Below are positions 1 through 5,774 of a stretch of DNA of 7,699 bases, in pieces (position 1 is the first letter of the stretch; each line of letters opens with the position of its first letter). A program made the translations under genes and the position numbers. The notes beneath the pieces are model-generated. The model worked only from the letters and a program-made list of their open reading frames with translations, was not told the DNA's origin and did not search any database. The stretch lies in the NCBI GenBank assembly GCA_015259235.1, contig JABZGM010000098.1:1-7699 (forward strand). The letters are read 5' to 3'. This DNA comes from Alloprevotella sp. Lineage in GTDB: Bacteria; Bacteroidota; Bacteroidia; Bacteroidales; Bacteroidaceae.

Positions 1-1249
1 CCGAACCCACTGTTTCATTAAACAAATCACTGTTGCGTTCGGTGGTATAAAAACGTTTATCGGTGGGCGAGAAACTAATGAACACACGATCCCACCAAGG
101 TTCATCATCCGCGATAGGCCCCGTGGGTTCACCGTCATAGAGCTTTTTTTCGATTACCTGTTCGGGCAGATAGAAGCTAAAAGTGTAATCCCTCATGTCG
201 TCATTACCACCGGAAGGTGAAAGTAAGTTGCTCTGCCCATTGTTTTGAAAGGCAAAGCTATTTGCGGGTTTCAATCGCAGTGCCAAATGACGGGTAGTAT
301 CGGGCGAAAAGATGTTATTATAGAACGAGAAGCCTCCCGTCGGAGTGTGGTTCATATCGAACAGTGGGGTATTGAAAAACGACCAATAGCGCGGACGATT
401 GCCCACCACGATGGTGAACTGCCCCAAATAGGGCCACTCCAATCTATCAATTTTTCCAGCAGAGGTCACGTGCGCTGCTTTTTTCACCACCAGCGTCACC
501 TTCGCCATGCAGCGCACCAACTGCACCACATCGTGTCCATTTCCTATGAAATGCTGTGGGTTGTCCTCTTGTGCACCTCTGCCTTGTGCGTCTGTGCGCG
601 CCACAGTGACGTTCCGATACACCGCCGACATCGGCATGGGACGTTCTGCTGAGGGTTGCCAAGCAACATCACGCAACGATCCTGCCTTGTAAGGAGCGAT
701 ATCTAAACGAGTGAGGGGTGTCAATTGTGCATCCGCTCCTGTGAGCACCTTACCATCAAAGATACGCGCTATGTTTTGTCCCTCTGTCAACTGGTCAAAG
801 ATGTTGTTCCCCTTAGCCGATAGAGCTGGATAATTATTGCGATTGTCATTCGTTGGCGAATACCAATTGCTTCCTTCGTTGGCAATAAACCAAAAGTCAT
901 ATTGTCCGGGGACAATTTTGAAGGGTTTTGTCCATTGTGACCCATTTTGAATCAAAGCCTTTTCCAAGTCAGTGGGGTTATTGTAGAATATATTCTTCAC
1001 AATTTTTCCGCTTCCGCTCTCAGAAATGATGAGTCTAAGGCTCACTACTTTATCTTCGTAGTTGTCGGTGGTCACAAAGTTATCACCTGTGCGCGTGCCT
1101 CTTGTCCCCATCACCGTCACATTGGTGGACATCCAAATGGGCACACTGTTTCTGGCGCGCTCTGCTTCCACCAAGGCGTAGTCCTTGGCACAACCCACGC
1201 ACGCTAATGCGGCAGTGATTAATAAAGTGAGGAAACTAAGTTTCTTCAT
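1..1249 (-). CDS. Fimbrillin-like lipoprotein (FimA/Mfa1-type), 3' end beyond window
   Basis: The frame is open from an ATG at 1249 to the left edge, giving 416 residues with no stop. The start is well supported: MKKLSFLTLLITAALACVGC is a lipoprotein signal peptide with Cys17 or Cys20 as candidate lipidated residue. The following segments resemble the FimA/Mfa1 family of type V pilins: an early strand 'VVSLRLIISESGSGKIV', the 'YDFWFIANEG' motif near residue 110, 'NIFDQL' and 'MPMSAVYRNVTV'. In that family the subunit is exported as a lipoprotein, cleaved by an Arg-specific protease and assembled by strand exchange; 'MGTRGTRTG' offers Arg sites, but this use is inference. It lies 153 bp downstream of the 814-aa lipoprotein gene on the same strand, separated by element E1, so the two may form one transcription unit. 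The leader is A-rich with no Shine-Dalgarno site. The missing C-terminus prevents distinguishing a shaft pilin from an anchor or tip subunit. Confidence 0.75.
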   Translation of the reverse strand, partial: MKKLSFLTLLITAALACVGCAKDYALVEAERARNSVPIWMSTNVTVMGTRGTRTGDNFVTTDNYEDKVVSLRLIISESGSGKIVKNIFYNNPTDLEKALIQNGSQWTKPFKIVPGQYDFWFIANEGSNWYSPTNDNRNNYPALSAKGNNIFDQLTEGQNIARIFDGKVLTGADAQLTPLTRLDIAPYKAGSLRDVAWQPSAERPMPMSAVYRNVTVARTDAQGRGAQEDNPQHFIGNGHDVVQLVRCMAKVTLVVKKAAHVTSAGKIDRLEWPYLGQFTIVVGNRPRYWSFFNTPLFDMNHTPTGGFSFYNNIFSPDTTRHLALRLKPANSFAFQNNGQSNLLSPSGGNDDMRDYTFSFYLPEQVIEKKLYDGEPTGPIADDEPWWDRVFISFSPTDKRFYTTERNSDLFNETVGS

Positions 1250-1278
1250 ATGGGTGAATGTTTTGTTTTTTTGTATTT

Positions 1279-1406
1279 CTAGGAGGGCTCTAGTGCTTCT
1301 AGTCTTTCTAGAGATTCTAGTCTTTCTAGAGGAACTAGCTCTCCGAGGAACCGAGCCACGCTTGTCGTGGCGAGCGAAAAAGGCTCTATGATCCTCTAAC
1401 CTCTAA
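1279..1406 (-). repeat. Element E1: truncated CTAG-repeat element
   Basis: Read on the minus strand, this starts at the TTAG that includes the stop codon of the upstream 814-aa gene. It continues with an imperfect hairpin plus T-run (1377-1395), a perfect 6-bp hairpin GCCACG-ACAAG-CGTGGC (1355-1371), and six CTAG motifs at exactly 9-bp spacing (plus-strand starts 1290, 1299, 1308, 1317, 1326, 1335). A further CTAG at 1279 is off-register at 11 bp. The order matches the left half of elements E2 and E3 further right. The right arm seen in E2 and E3 is absent, so this is a diverged or truncated copy. It sits between two same-strand lipoprotein genes. The left boundary at 1279 is approximate. Confidence 0.75.
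1377..1395 (-). terminator. Weak terminator-like hairpin in E1
   Basis: On the minus strand AGGATC-ATA-GAGCCT is followed by TTTT. The stem has one A-G mismatch compared with the perfect AGGGTC/GACCCT stems of E2. It lies 8 bp beyond the stop codon of the 814-aa gene and upstream of the fimbrillin gene. It could allow partial read-through; termination itself is inferred. Confidence 0.4.
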
Positions 1407-3847
1407 TATCTATCTCCGACCCACGCTGGTTCGTCGATGATCTCAGGAGCGAGGAAGGGGAAGACAGACAAGGAGTAGTTTCTTTTGTTCCAGACGGAAG
1501 CATTACTAGTGAACGGATTGTTGAACGTATAAAAATAACTCCCTTTATTATCGTTTGCTGTTTCCCTAATGTCATAGGTTTGGAGTTCAGGATTGTTGAG
1601 ATTACCATTCTTGTTGACGACCAGCGAGAGCCAAGTACCGATGTTTCTAGATTCGGTTCCAGTACCTGCAAAGGGTCCACCACGTTTAGTGATAGGAGAT
1701 CCCGGCACCGCCAAGATGCGCGTGGTGATGCCCTTCTCCTCACTGGGCTGCCAAAAGTTGTCTCCCCAAAAATCATTCTTGTGAGGATGACCATTGCTTG
1801 GAGCATTTCCAGACGCTACAACAGTCTGCATAAAGTGTTTCCAACCTCTGGGGGGTTCGGGGATATTGCCCAAGTGGCGCGCTTGGATGACAAAGCGCGT
1901 GTGCTCGTGATAGTCCGAGCCAAATCCTCCTTCATTCGCACCATTGTCATTCCATTTGCCAAAGAGGGTGTAGCGATAGACGGTGCAATAGGGAGTGCCT
2001 ACAAAGCGCAACCCAAAATAGGTGTGATAGTAGTTGTCATCACTAGAAAACTTAAGCTTATACTCCCAAGGGTTGTAATAATAGTTCAACGTATTCTTCA
2101 AGTTGACTCCACCTATCGACACATCCTCGTGCATTTCATGCCACTCTCCCCCTGCGTGGAAATTTAGTATATTGATGTCGTTCATCTGGGGAGGGAACAC
2201 ACTCTTCATCATAGATCCTGTGGGCAACATCCACTTCAAGTTGCTGCGCAGTGGGTTTGGACTGTCAGGATGGCTGGGCGACACTTCAAAAGTGTTGTTA
2301 AGGTCCCTCACAATGGCACCGTATTCAACACGTCGTTTGGAGAATTCACTGTTAGGATAGGTGTAGAAACCTTCTTTGGCGTCGGGTGGCCAGAAGTTAA
2401 CCACGTGGCCATTCACCTTTTTCTGAAAAATGAGGGCAGGCGCCGACAAGGCCAGTGGCGAAATGGCCAATCCTGAAGAGATACTTGCGTCGGCAAAATA
2501 GGCACGTCCCGAGTGGTGAATTTTTCGGGAGGTGATTACCGCACGAGGGTCGACATTGGGGTCGTGCATTGACGTGGCAGGGTCTAGCGTGGCGTTATAC
2601 ACGTGGATGCGCACTGTGAGCCCTAAACTGCCATAGAGTGCCTGACTTCTTGACTCGTCGAGCGATTTGACCCACACATAGTAGTAGGGCGTCCAAGGGG
2701 CATCTTCTTGACCGGGAGTACCTCTTTTGAGGAGAATCCCTGTGTGGTAATCATTGTCTTTGACCCCATCCATTTGGACATATTTAGCGAAAGGATTGTC
2801 AGCCTGATGGTCAAAGTGATAGGCATTTCCCTTAGCATCAAAGCCGTTCCATTGAAGGGGTTTGCGGTCGGGATCTGCCAAACGGTCCACCTGTATCCAA
2901 CCACCAGAGGTGGAAGAGGAAGACTCCACGCTGATGCCTCGAATGAGATAGGAATAGTAACCCGGTTGCCAAGTGCGCCCATTGAACACGGGGTCTTGAC
3001 TGTCAGCAAGTTCGTTTGCAATCATAGAAGAGTTGTTTCTAAATCGCATACACAACAAACTGCCATAGGGCGAAAAGTTGGGCTGAGGATCGATGCACAC
3101 CAAACGAGGACTTAAATTGCTACTGTTGCGGTCATTGTTCGCTACTGCCATACGCACACCCCATTTGCGCACTCCAGCATTCGCCACGTCGTTGGTGCCG
3201 AGTTGGAAAGGGACTACTATGTCTGTGTTGGCGTCGGCCATATTTGTGCCCAACTTGACCTTTTCGCCTGGATTAAACATCTTCTTGGGAATAGCACAGG
3301 TTTTGTTGATTTTATAAGCCTTCGTAGCGGCATCCCACTCTCCACCGGTCATGGCATCGAGATACCACACATCGTCTTTCTTCATCGTGGGGGCTCCACC
3401 TGTGCCTTTCACACTAGTGAAGGTGTATATGCCCGAGGCTTCCACCTTGGTTCCACTCACTATCGACCAGTTGTTGTTGGGCGACACATATACCTTCGAC
3501 CCATCTTGGTTGCGCAAGATGAGCAACACATTATTTATGGGCCCTCCTTCGGTAGTGAGATTGATGGTGGTGGTGCCATCTTGATTCACGTGCAACGCAG
3601 CGCGTGTGTTTTTACCCTCTGCCTTCGCTTCATCCGCCATCGTCACGTCACTCACAGCCGTGATTTTACTGTTGAAAGCGATGGAGGGCAAATCTAATTG
3701 CAGACTAAAAGTGTCTGCCTTCTCTACCACCTCCTTGGACTTGGACGGCTCTCGCACGGCGAGTTCGTCAGAACGACAAGCACCCAACGTTGCAGCGAAA
3801 ACTGCAACGAACAATAGGCTTTTGAAACAAAGGAGTTTCTTTTTCAT
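1403..3847 (-). CDS. Large surface lipoprotein, unknown function (possible fimbria-associated)
   Basis: The product is 814 residues when started at the ATG at 3847, which begins MKKKLLCFKSLLFVAVFAAT followed by LGAC. This is a textbook type II signal peptide with lipobox L21-G22-A23-C24. An in-frame ATG at 4027 would add 60 residues in front of this signal peptide, translated from leader sequence including a poly-Lys stretch, and is rejected. The mature protein is rich in Tyr, Trp, Asn and Gly, with no membrane segments and no catalytic motif that I recognise. The N-terminal 250 residues ('PINNVLLILRNQDGSKVYV') look like beta-sandwich material. Near the C-terminus 'YFGLRFVGTPYCTVYRYTLF' resembles, from memory, segments in other Bacteroidales surface lipoproteins. 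Being directly upstream of a fimbrillin-like gene suggests an accessory or tip component of a pilus, but a glycan- or peptide-binding lipoprotein is equally possible. Its TAG stop overlaps the start of E1. Confidence 0.65.
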   Translation of the reverse strand: MKKKLLCFKSLLFVAVFAATLGACRSDELAVREPSKSKEVVEKADTFSLQLDLPSIAFNSKITAVSDVTMADEAKAEGKNTRAALHVNQDGTTTINLTTEGGPINNVLLILRNQDGSKVYVSPNNNWSIVSGTKVEASGIYTFTSVKGTGGAPTMKKDDVWYLDAMTGGEWDAATKAYKINKTCAIPKKMFNPGEKVKLGTNMADANTDIVVPFQLGTNDVANAGVRKWGVRMAVANNDRNSSNLSPRLVCIDPQPNFSPYGSLLCMRFRNNSSMIANELADSQDPVFNGRTWQPGYYSYLIRGISVESSSSTSGGWIQVDRLADPDRKPLQWNGFDAKGNAYHFDHQADNPFAKYVQMDGVKDNDYHTGILLKRGTPGQEDAPWTPYYYVWVKSLDESRSQALYGSLGLTVRIHVYNATLDPATSMHDPNVDPRAVITSRKIHHSGRAYFADASISSGLAISPLALSAPALIFQKKVNGHVVNFWPPDAKEGFYTYPNSEFSKRRVEYGAIVRDLNNTFEVSPSHPDSPNPLRSNLKWMLPTGSMMKSVFPPQMNDINILNFHAGGEWHEMHEDVSIGGVNLKNTLNYYYNPWEYKLKFSSDDNYYHTYFGLRFVGTPYCTVYRYTLFGKWNDNGANEGGFGSDYHEHTRFVIQARHLGNIPEPPRGWKHFMQTVVASGNAPSNGHPHKNDFWGDNFWQPSEEKGITTRILAVPGSPITKRGGPFAGTGTESRNIGTWLSLVVNKNGNLNNPELQTYDIRETANDNKGSYFYTFNNPFTSNASVWNKRNYSLSVFPFLAPEIIDEPAWVGDRY

Positions 3848-3906
3848 TGATCTATATATTTTACCACACTCACGCGTGTTTTTTTTCTTTTTCTTTTTTA
3901 TTTGAG
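3848..3906 (-). promoter_or_regulatory. A-rich leader upstream of the lipoprotein gene
   Basis: On the minus strand the bases before the ATG include three A tracts interrupted by single G residues (plus 3879-3899), an ACGCGT palindrome, and AAAATATATAG close to the start. There is no Shine-Dalgarno match. A-rich leaders are a normal way of promoting translation in Bacteroidota. The A8 run could slip, but it lies outside the reading frame, so any effect would be on spacing only. Confidence 0.4.
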
Positions 3907-3974
3907 GGAGACTCCCCCTTGGCTGGACTTCGAAACCAACAGTCCCGTAAATCCACACGCTTCTTCGAGCGAAG

Positions 3975-4006
3975 CAAATATCGTCATTTTTTCTCAAACA
4001 CACAAT
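3975..4006 (-). promoter_or_regulatory. Candidate Bacteroidetes-type promoter for the 814-aa lipoprotein gene
   Basis: On the minus strand GATATTTG (3975-3982) matches the -7 consensus TAnnTTTG at five of its six fixed positions, the first base being the exception. ATTG (4003-4006) lies upstream with 20 bp between the TTG and the -7 box, close to the spacing expected for a -33 element. Transcription from here would give a leader of roughly 120 nt containing a GGGAGTCTCCC palindrome. The assignment is by consensus only. Confidence 0.45.
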
Positions 4007-4340
4007 TTTACGCCATAAATCTTGCATTTTCCACCCTTACCCCCCCCTGATTTGCAAAGCTCACCTTACAAATAAGCTCACAAAAATCAAGAGTGAACAG
4101 CTTTTTTTTATAGAATTTCTAGTTTATCTAGGGCTTTTAGTTCCTTAACTTCGCTACGAAACGAACTGTTACGTCCTAATCTCCTTTGGGAGTTTAAACC
4201 CAAATCGGTCATTAGGTGTAGAACAGATGTTATTTGATTGTTGAGCAGATGGTTGGTTGTAAGAACTACGATCGTAGCATCTAAAAGCGAGGGGAAACGG
4301 TAAAAAAAGCAAAAGCCCCGCATAATCAAACAAAATGTAC
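4007..4340. other. Intergenic region without a convincing gene
   Basis: This is divergent intergenic DNA between the lipoprotein and ICMT genes. Visible items: two GCTCAC-containing direct repeats around 4059-4081; a short run with 9-bp phased ATAG/CTAG/CTAG/TTAG (4110, 4119, 4128, 4137) that may be a decayed trace of the CTAG array; CTCC-TTT-GGGAG (around 4180); a perfect 12-bp palindrome CTACGATCGTAG (4266-4277), flanked by AGATG and CATCT that could extend it into a larger hairpin; and a GGGG/CCCC pairing around an A-rich loop (4291-4320). An 86-codon minus-strand frame (4108-4368) has no family resemblance and is not called. Confidence 0.4.
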
Positions 4341-4348
4341 TATATTTG
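4341..4348 (+). promoter_or_regulatory. Candidate -7 box (TATATTTG) for the ICMT leader
   Basis: TATATTTG fits the Bacteroidetes -7 consensus TAnnTTTG exactly. I see no TTG or TTTG at the expected -33 position, so it is a half-supported promoter. Transcription from it would give a leader of about 190-200 nt before the ICMT start at 4550. Confidence 0.4.
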
Positions 4349-4391
4349 CCAACGAAAACCTCTAGCACAGACCTCTTTTTCTCGCATTTTG

Positions 4392-4520
4392 TGGTGGCAG
4401 CATCACGCTTTTTGCCCCATGTGTGCTGCCATCATCCGCTAGGAAAGACTGTGCACTTGTGCCAAAGGGATCCCCCTTCACCACCATCGTGGGAGCCTAG
4501 CAATGCTAAGGAAGGGGGGG
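4392..4520 (+). promoter_or_regulatory. Structured 5' leader or small RNA upstream of ICMT gene
   Basis: An 11-bp stem with one G-U pair forms between TGGTGGCAGCA (4392-4402) and TGCTGCCATCA (4424-4434), extended inward by CAC/GTG. Further on, CCCCCTTC (4472-4479) can pair with GAAGGGGG (4511-4518), enclosing two small hairpins, CCAC-CATC-GTGG and CCTAGC-AAT-GCTAAGG. Alternatively AAGGG just upstream pairs with the same CCCTT segment, making the two helices mutually exclusive. GCAC-TT-GTGC is a further local stem. I could not match it to a riboswitch class or to SRP or 6S RNA. It may be an attenuating leader or an independent RNA. Confidence 0.4.
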
Positions 4521-4549
4521 ACGACGATTTCACCAATTTAATCTATTAT

Positions 4550-5080
4550 ATGCAATACATCATCATTATTTTTTTCAGCTTCTTTGCTTTGCGCCTGGTT
4601 TCACTCTCGTTTTCTATCCGCAACGAGAAACGCCTCCTAAAAAAAGGTGGCAAACAATATGGCAAGTTCAACTCTCTCTTGCTCACTTTGGCACACATCG
4701 CTTTCTATTTCGGTGCCCTCTATGAGGCATACAGCAAAGACATGGAGATGAACTCTCTCTCGTGGTTGGGGGCAGGAGTGATGCTCTTTGCCTACGCCAT
4801 GCTCTTTTATGTCATGTATAAATTGCGTGACGTCTGGACGGTGAAACTCTACATCGTGCCCAATCAACGCATTGACCGTAGTCTGCTCTTTAGAACGGTG
4901 CGCCATCCCAACTACTTTCTCAACATCATGCCTGAACTCATCGGTGTGGCTTTGCTCTGCAATGCCTGGTTCACCCTCTGCATCGGATTTCCCCTCTATG
5001 TGGTCTTGCTCATCGTGCGCATCCGACAAGAGGAGCGTGCCATGAAAGATCTCTTTGCAGCGGAAGACATTAGACGTTAG
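4550..5080 (+). CDS. Isoprenylcysteine carboxyl methyltransferase (ICMT)-family membrane protein
   Basis: This 176-residue product starts at MQYIIIIFFSFF. The same frame is open back to 4346, but the upstream 68 codons are translated leader with no family character, so the ATG at 4550 is chosen. It has hydrophobic segments at about 1-20, 42-60, 72-91 and 127-156, and the C-terminal family signature RHPNY (118-122), Glu129 and RIRQEERAM (157-165). In characterised members the RHP-N-Y/E region binds S-adenosylmethionine at the inner membrane. The 'NEKRLLKKGGKQYGKFNS' segment is what I recall from Bacteroidales members of this family. The bacterial substrate is unknown and need not be a prenylated protein. 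The last codons and TAG stop (ATTAGACGTTAG) coincide with one copy of the E2 terminal motif, and an intrinsic terminator follows 15 bp later. Confidence 0.85.
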   Translation: MQYIIIIFFSFFALRLVSLSFSIRNEKRLLKKGGKQYGKFNSLLLTLAHIAFYFGALYEAYSKDMEMNSLSWLGAGVMLFAYAMLFYVMYKLRDVWTVKLYIVPNQRIDRSLLFRTVRHPNYFLNIMPELIGVALLCNAWFTLCIGFPLYVVLLIVRIRQEERAMKDLFAAEDIRR

Positions 5081-5096
5081 AAATTAGACGTTAGAG
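5069..5096 (+). repeat. 14-bp tandem repeat at ICMT stop codon
   Basis: ATTAGACGTTAGAA (5069-5082) is followed directly by ATTAGACGTTAGAG (5083-5096), with one mismatch at the last base. The first copy encodes the end of the ICMT protein and its TAG stop; the second is the start of E2. This may be a target-site or terminus duplication, or slippage. Confidence 0.85.
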
Positions 5097-5112
5097 GGTC
5101 ACAGACCCTTTT
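5095..5112 (+). terminator. Intrinsic terminator for ICMT gene, in E2 left end
   Basis: AGGGTC (5095-5100), loop ACA and GACCCT (5104-5109) form a perfect 6-bp stem, followed by TTT and then ATG. It lies 15 bp after the ICMT stop. The stem is short but GC-rich and has the form of a rho-independent terminator. Confidence 0.55.
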
Positions 5113-5280
5113 ATGCTCGCCCCGACAAGCGGGGCTCGGTTCATCGGAGGGCTAGTTTTTCTAGAGATTCTAGTTATTCTAGAAATGCTAGCTATACTAG
5201 AACTTCTAGAACCTCTAGAAAAACTAGAACGTCTAGTCCAACCGCGCGAGCCCGAGGTAAGCAAAGACGCAGCCGAGCAG

Positions 5281-5297
5281 AAAGGGTCCGTGACCCT
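5281..5297 (-). terminator. Intrinsic terminator for the 66-aa gene, in E2 right end
   Basis: Read on the minus strand, AGGGTC-ACG-GACCCT is followed by TTCTG, so the hairpin ends in TTT. It begins one base beyond the stop codon of the 66-aa gene and mirrors the terminator at the other end of E2. Confidence 0.5.
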
Positions 5298-5498
5298 CTA
5301 ACGTCTAACCGAGATATAGCTGGCGACTCCTAGCACGGATCCGGCATAGACGAGGCATTGCCCGAAAAACCACAACACGCTTTCGTGTATCGCTCCACGA
5401 GGAGGACACCAAAAACCCAACATCACTAGTAGCGTGCCCACCATGAGCATCGCTATTGCACTCCATTCCTGAAGTTCCCATTTCGATAAGTGTTTCAT
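5298..5498 (-). CDS. Small two-helix membrane protein, unknown function
   Basis: The product is 66 residues and begins MKHLSKWELQEW. Two hydrophobic segments (about 13-30 and 41-61) flank a polar turn 'CPPRGAIHES'. The 'GFW.PPRGAIH.SVLWFFGQ' pattern resembles short hypothetical membrane proteins that I recall from Bacteroidales; no function is established and a holin-like role would be speculation. The start at 5498 is the first ATG and puts the hydrophobic regions in place; the leader has no Shine-Dalgarno site. The last three residues and the stop (V-R-R-TAG, GTTAGACGTTAG) are encoded by the right terminus of E2, so the element has set the C-terminus of this protein. It is downstream of the HU-like gene on the same strand, with E3 between them. 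Confidence 0.65.
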   Translation of the reverse strand: MKHLSKWELQEWSAIAMLMVGTLLVMLGFWCPPRGAIHESVLWFFGQCLVYAGSVLGVASYISVRR

Positions 5499-5515
5499 AG
5501 TATTTAGATTTTAGA

Positions 5516-5563
5516 GGGTCGCAGACCCTTTTATGCTCGGGGTCGCAGACCCTTTTATGCTCG
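5516..5563. repeat. Perfect 24-bp tandem repeat, left end of E3
   Basis: Two identical 24-bp units (5516-5539 and 5540-5563) each begin GGGTCGCAGACCCTTTTATG and contain the stem GGGTC-GCA-GACCC plus TTTT. The result is two successive terminator-like hairpins on the plus strand. Identity of the units implies recent duplication. Confidence 0.85.
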
Positions 5564-5685
5564 CCCCGACAAGCGGGGCTCGGTTCCTCGGAGGGCTAGT
5601 TATTCTAGAAATGCTAGCAATACTAGAACTTCTAGAACCTCTAGAAAAACTAGAAAGTCTAGTCCAACCGCGCGAGCCCGAGGCA

Positions 5686-5763
5686 AGCGAAGACGCAGCC
5701 AAGCAGAAAGGGTCTGCGATCCCTAGCGAAAACGCAGCCGAGCAGAAAGGGTCCGTGCCCCCC
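5686..5763. repeat. Imperfect 39-bp tandem repeat, right end of E3
   Basis: Units 5686-5724 and 5725-5763 share AGCGAA-ACGCAGCC-AGCAGAAAGGGTC and then diverge. On the minus strand each gives an AGGG.../GACCCT hairpin followed by TTCTG; the inner one has a bulged A and the outer one an enlarged loop. Transcripts leaving the HU-like gene meet both. Confidence 0.7.
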
Positions 5764-5774
5764 TCTAACGTCTA

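Larger units (their letters stand above)
5084..5308. mobile_element. Element E2: 225-bp inverted-repeat element with 9-bp CTAG array
   Basis: The 28-bp ends (5084-5111 and 5281-5308) are inverted copies with one mismatch, and similarity continues as GACCCTTT-n-TGCTCG on both sides. Inside are GCCCCG-ACAAG-CGGGGC (5119-5135) and then ten CTAG motifs at exactly 9-bp spacing (5152, 5161, 5170, 5179, 5188, 5197, 5206, 5215, 5224, 5233). A GC-rich right arm follows, ending in GACCCTCTAACGTCTAA. There is no transposase. The architecture is like a MITE or REP-type non-autonomous repeat, but the family is not one I recognise. It lies between convergent genes and contributes stop codons and terminator hairpins to both. 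Calling it mobile is inference from the inverted ends and multiple copies. Confidence 0.65.
5504..5774. mobile_element. Element E3: second full element with duplicated ends
   Basis: The order is the same as in E2: TTAGATTTTAGAGGGTC at the left, GCCCCG-ACAAG-CGGGGC (5563-5579), eight CTAG motifs at 9-bp spacing (5596 to 5659), then the GC-rich right arm ending CTCTAACGTCTA next to the HU stop codon. Central sequence is nearly identical to E2 apart from a loss or gain of two 9-bp units and a few substitutions. Both terminal hairpin regions are tandemly duplicated: a perfect 24-bp repeat at the left and an imperfect 39-bp repeat at the right. No coding capacity for a transposase is present. It separates the HU-like and 66-aa genes, which are on the same strand. 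Confidence 0.65.

Noticed and set aside
1580..3905. Several plus-strand frames of 63-195 codons opposite the large lipoprotein gene
   Set aside because: All are shadows of the long minus-strand coding region, which has a clear signal peptide and continuous protein character.
3848..4027. 60-residue N-terminal extension of the large lipoprotein
   Set aside because: It would place a Lys-rich stretch encoded by the A-rich leader in front of a perfect lipoprotein signal peptide, and it overlaps the candidate promoter.
4108..4368. 86-codon minus-strand frame
   Set aside because: It has no recognisable domain, overlaps the ICMT promoter candidate and leader, and its Leu-rich end comes from 9-bp phased TAG motifs.
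4392..4434. SRP (4.5S) RNA or a known riboswitch
   Set aside because: The conserved SRP domain IV GGAAG/AGCAGCC arrangement and the conserved cores of TPP, cobalamin, SAM, fluoride and c-di-GMP riboswitches that I can recall are not present.
4346..4549. 68-codon N-terminal extension of the ICMT protein
   Set aside because: The translation is unlike the family and covers a strongly folded leader; the family N-terminal hydrophobic segment begins at the ATG at 4550.
5152..5236. CRISPR array
   Set aside because: The repeated unit is 9 bp with a 4-bp conserved core; there are no 23-47 bp repeats, no unique spacers of constant length and no cas genes.
5113..5766. Plus-strand open frames running through the CTAG arrays of E2 and E3 (leucine every third residue)
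   Set aside because: The 9-bp period keeps one frame open by arithmetic. Between the aligned frames of E2 and E3, five of six codon differences change the amino acid, and the frames have no start context, so there is no sign of protein-level selection.
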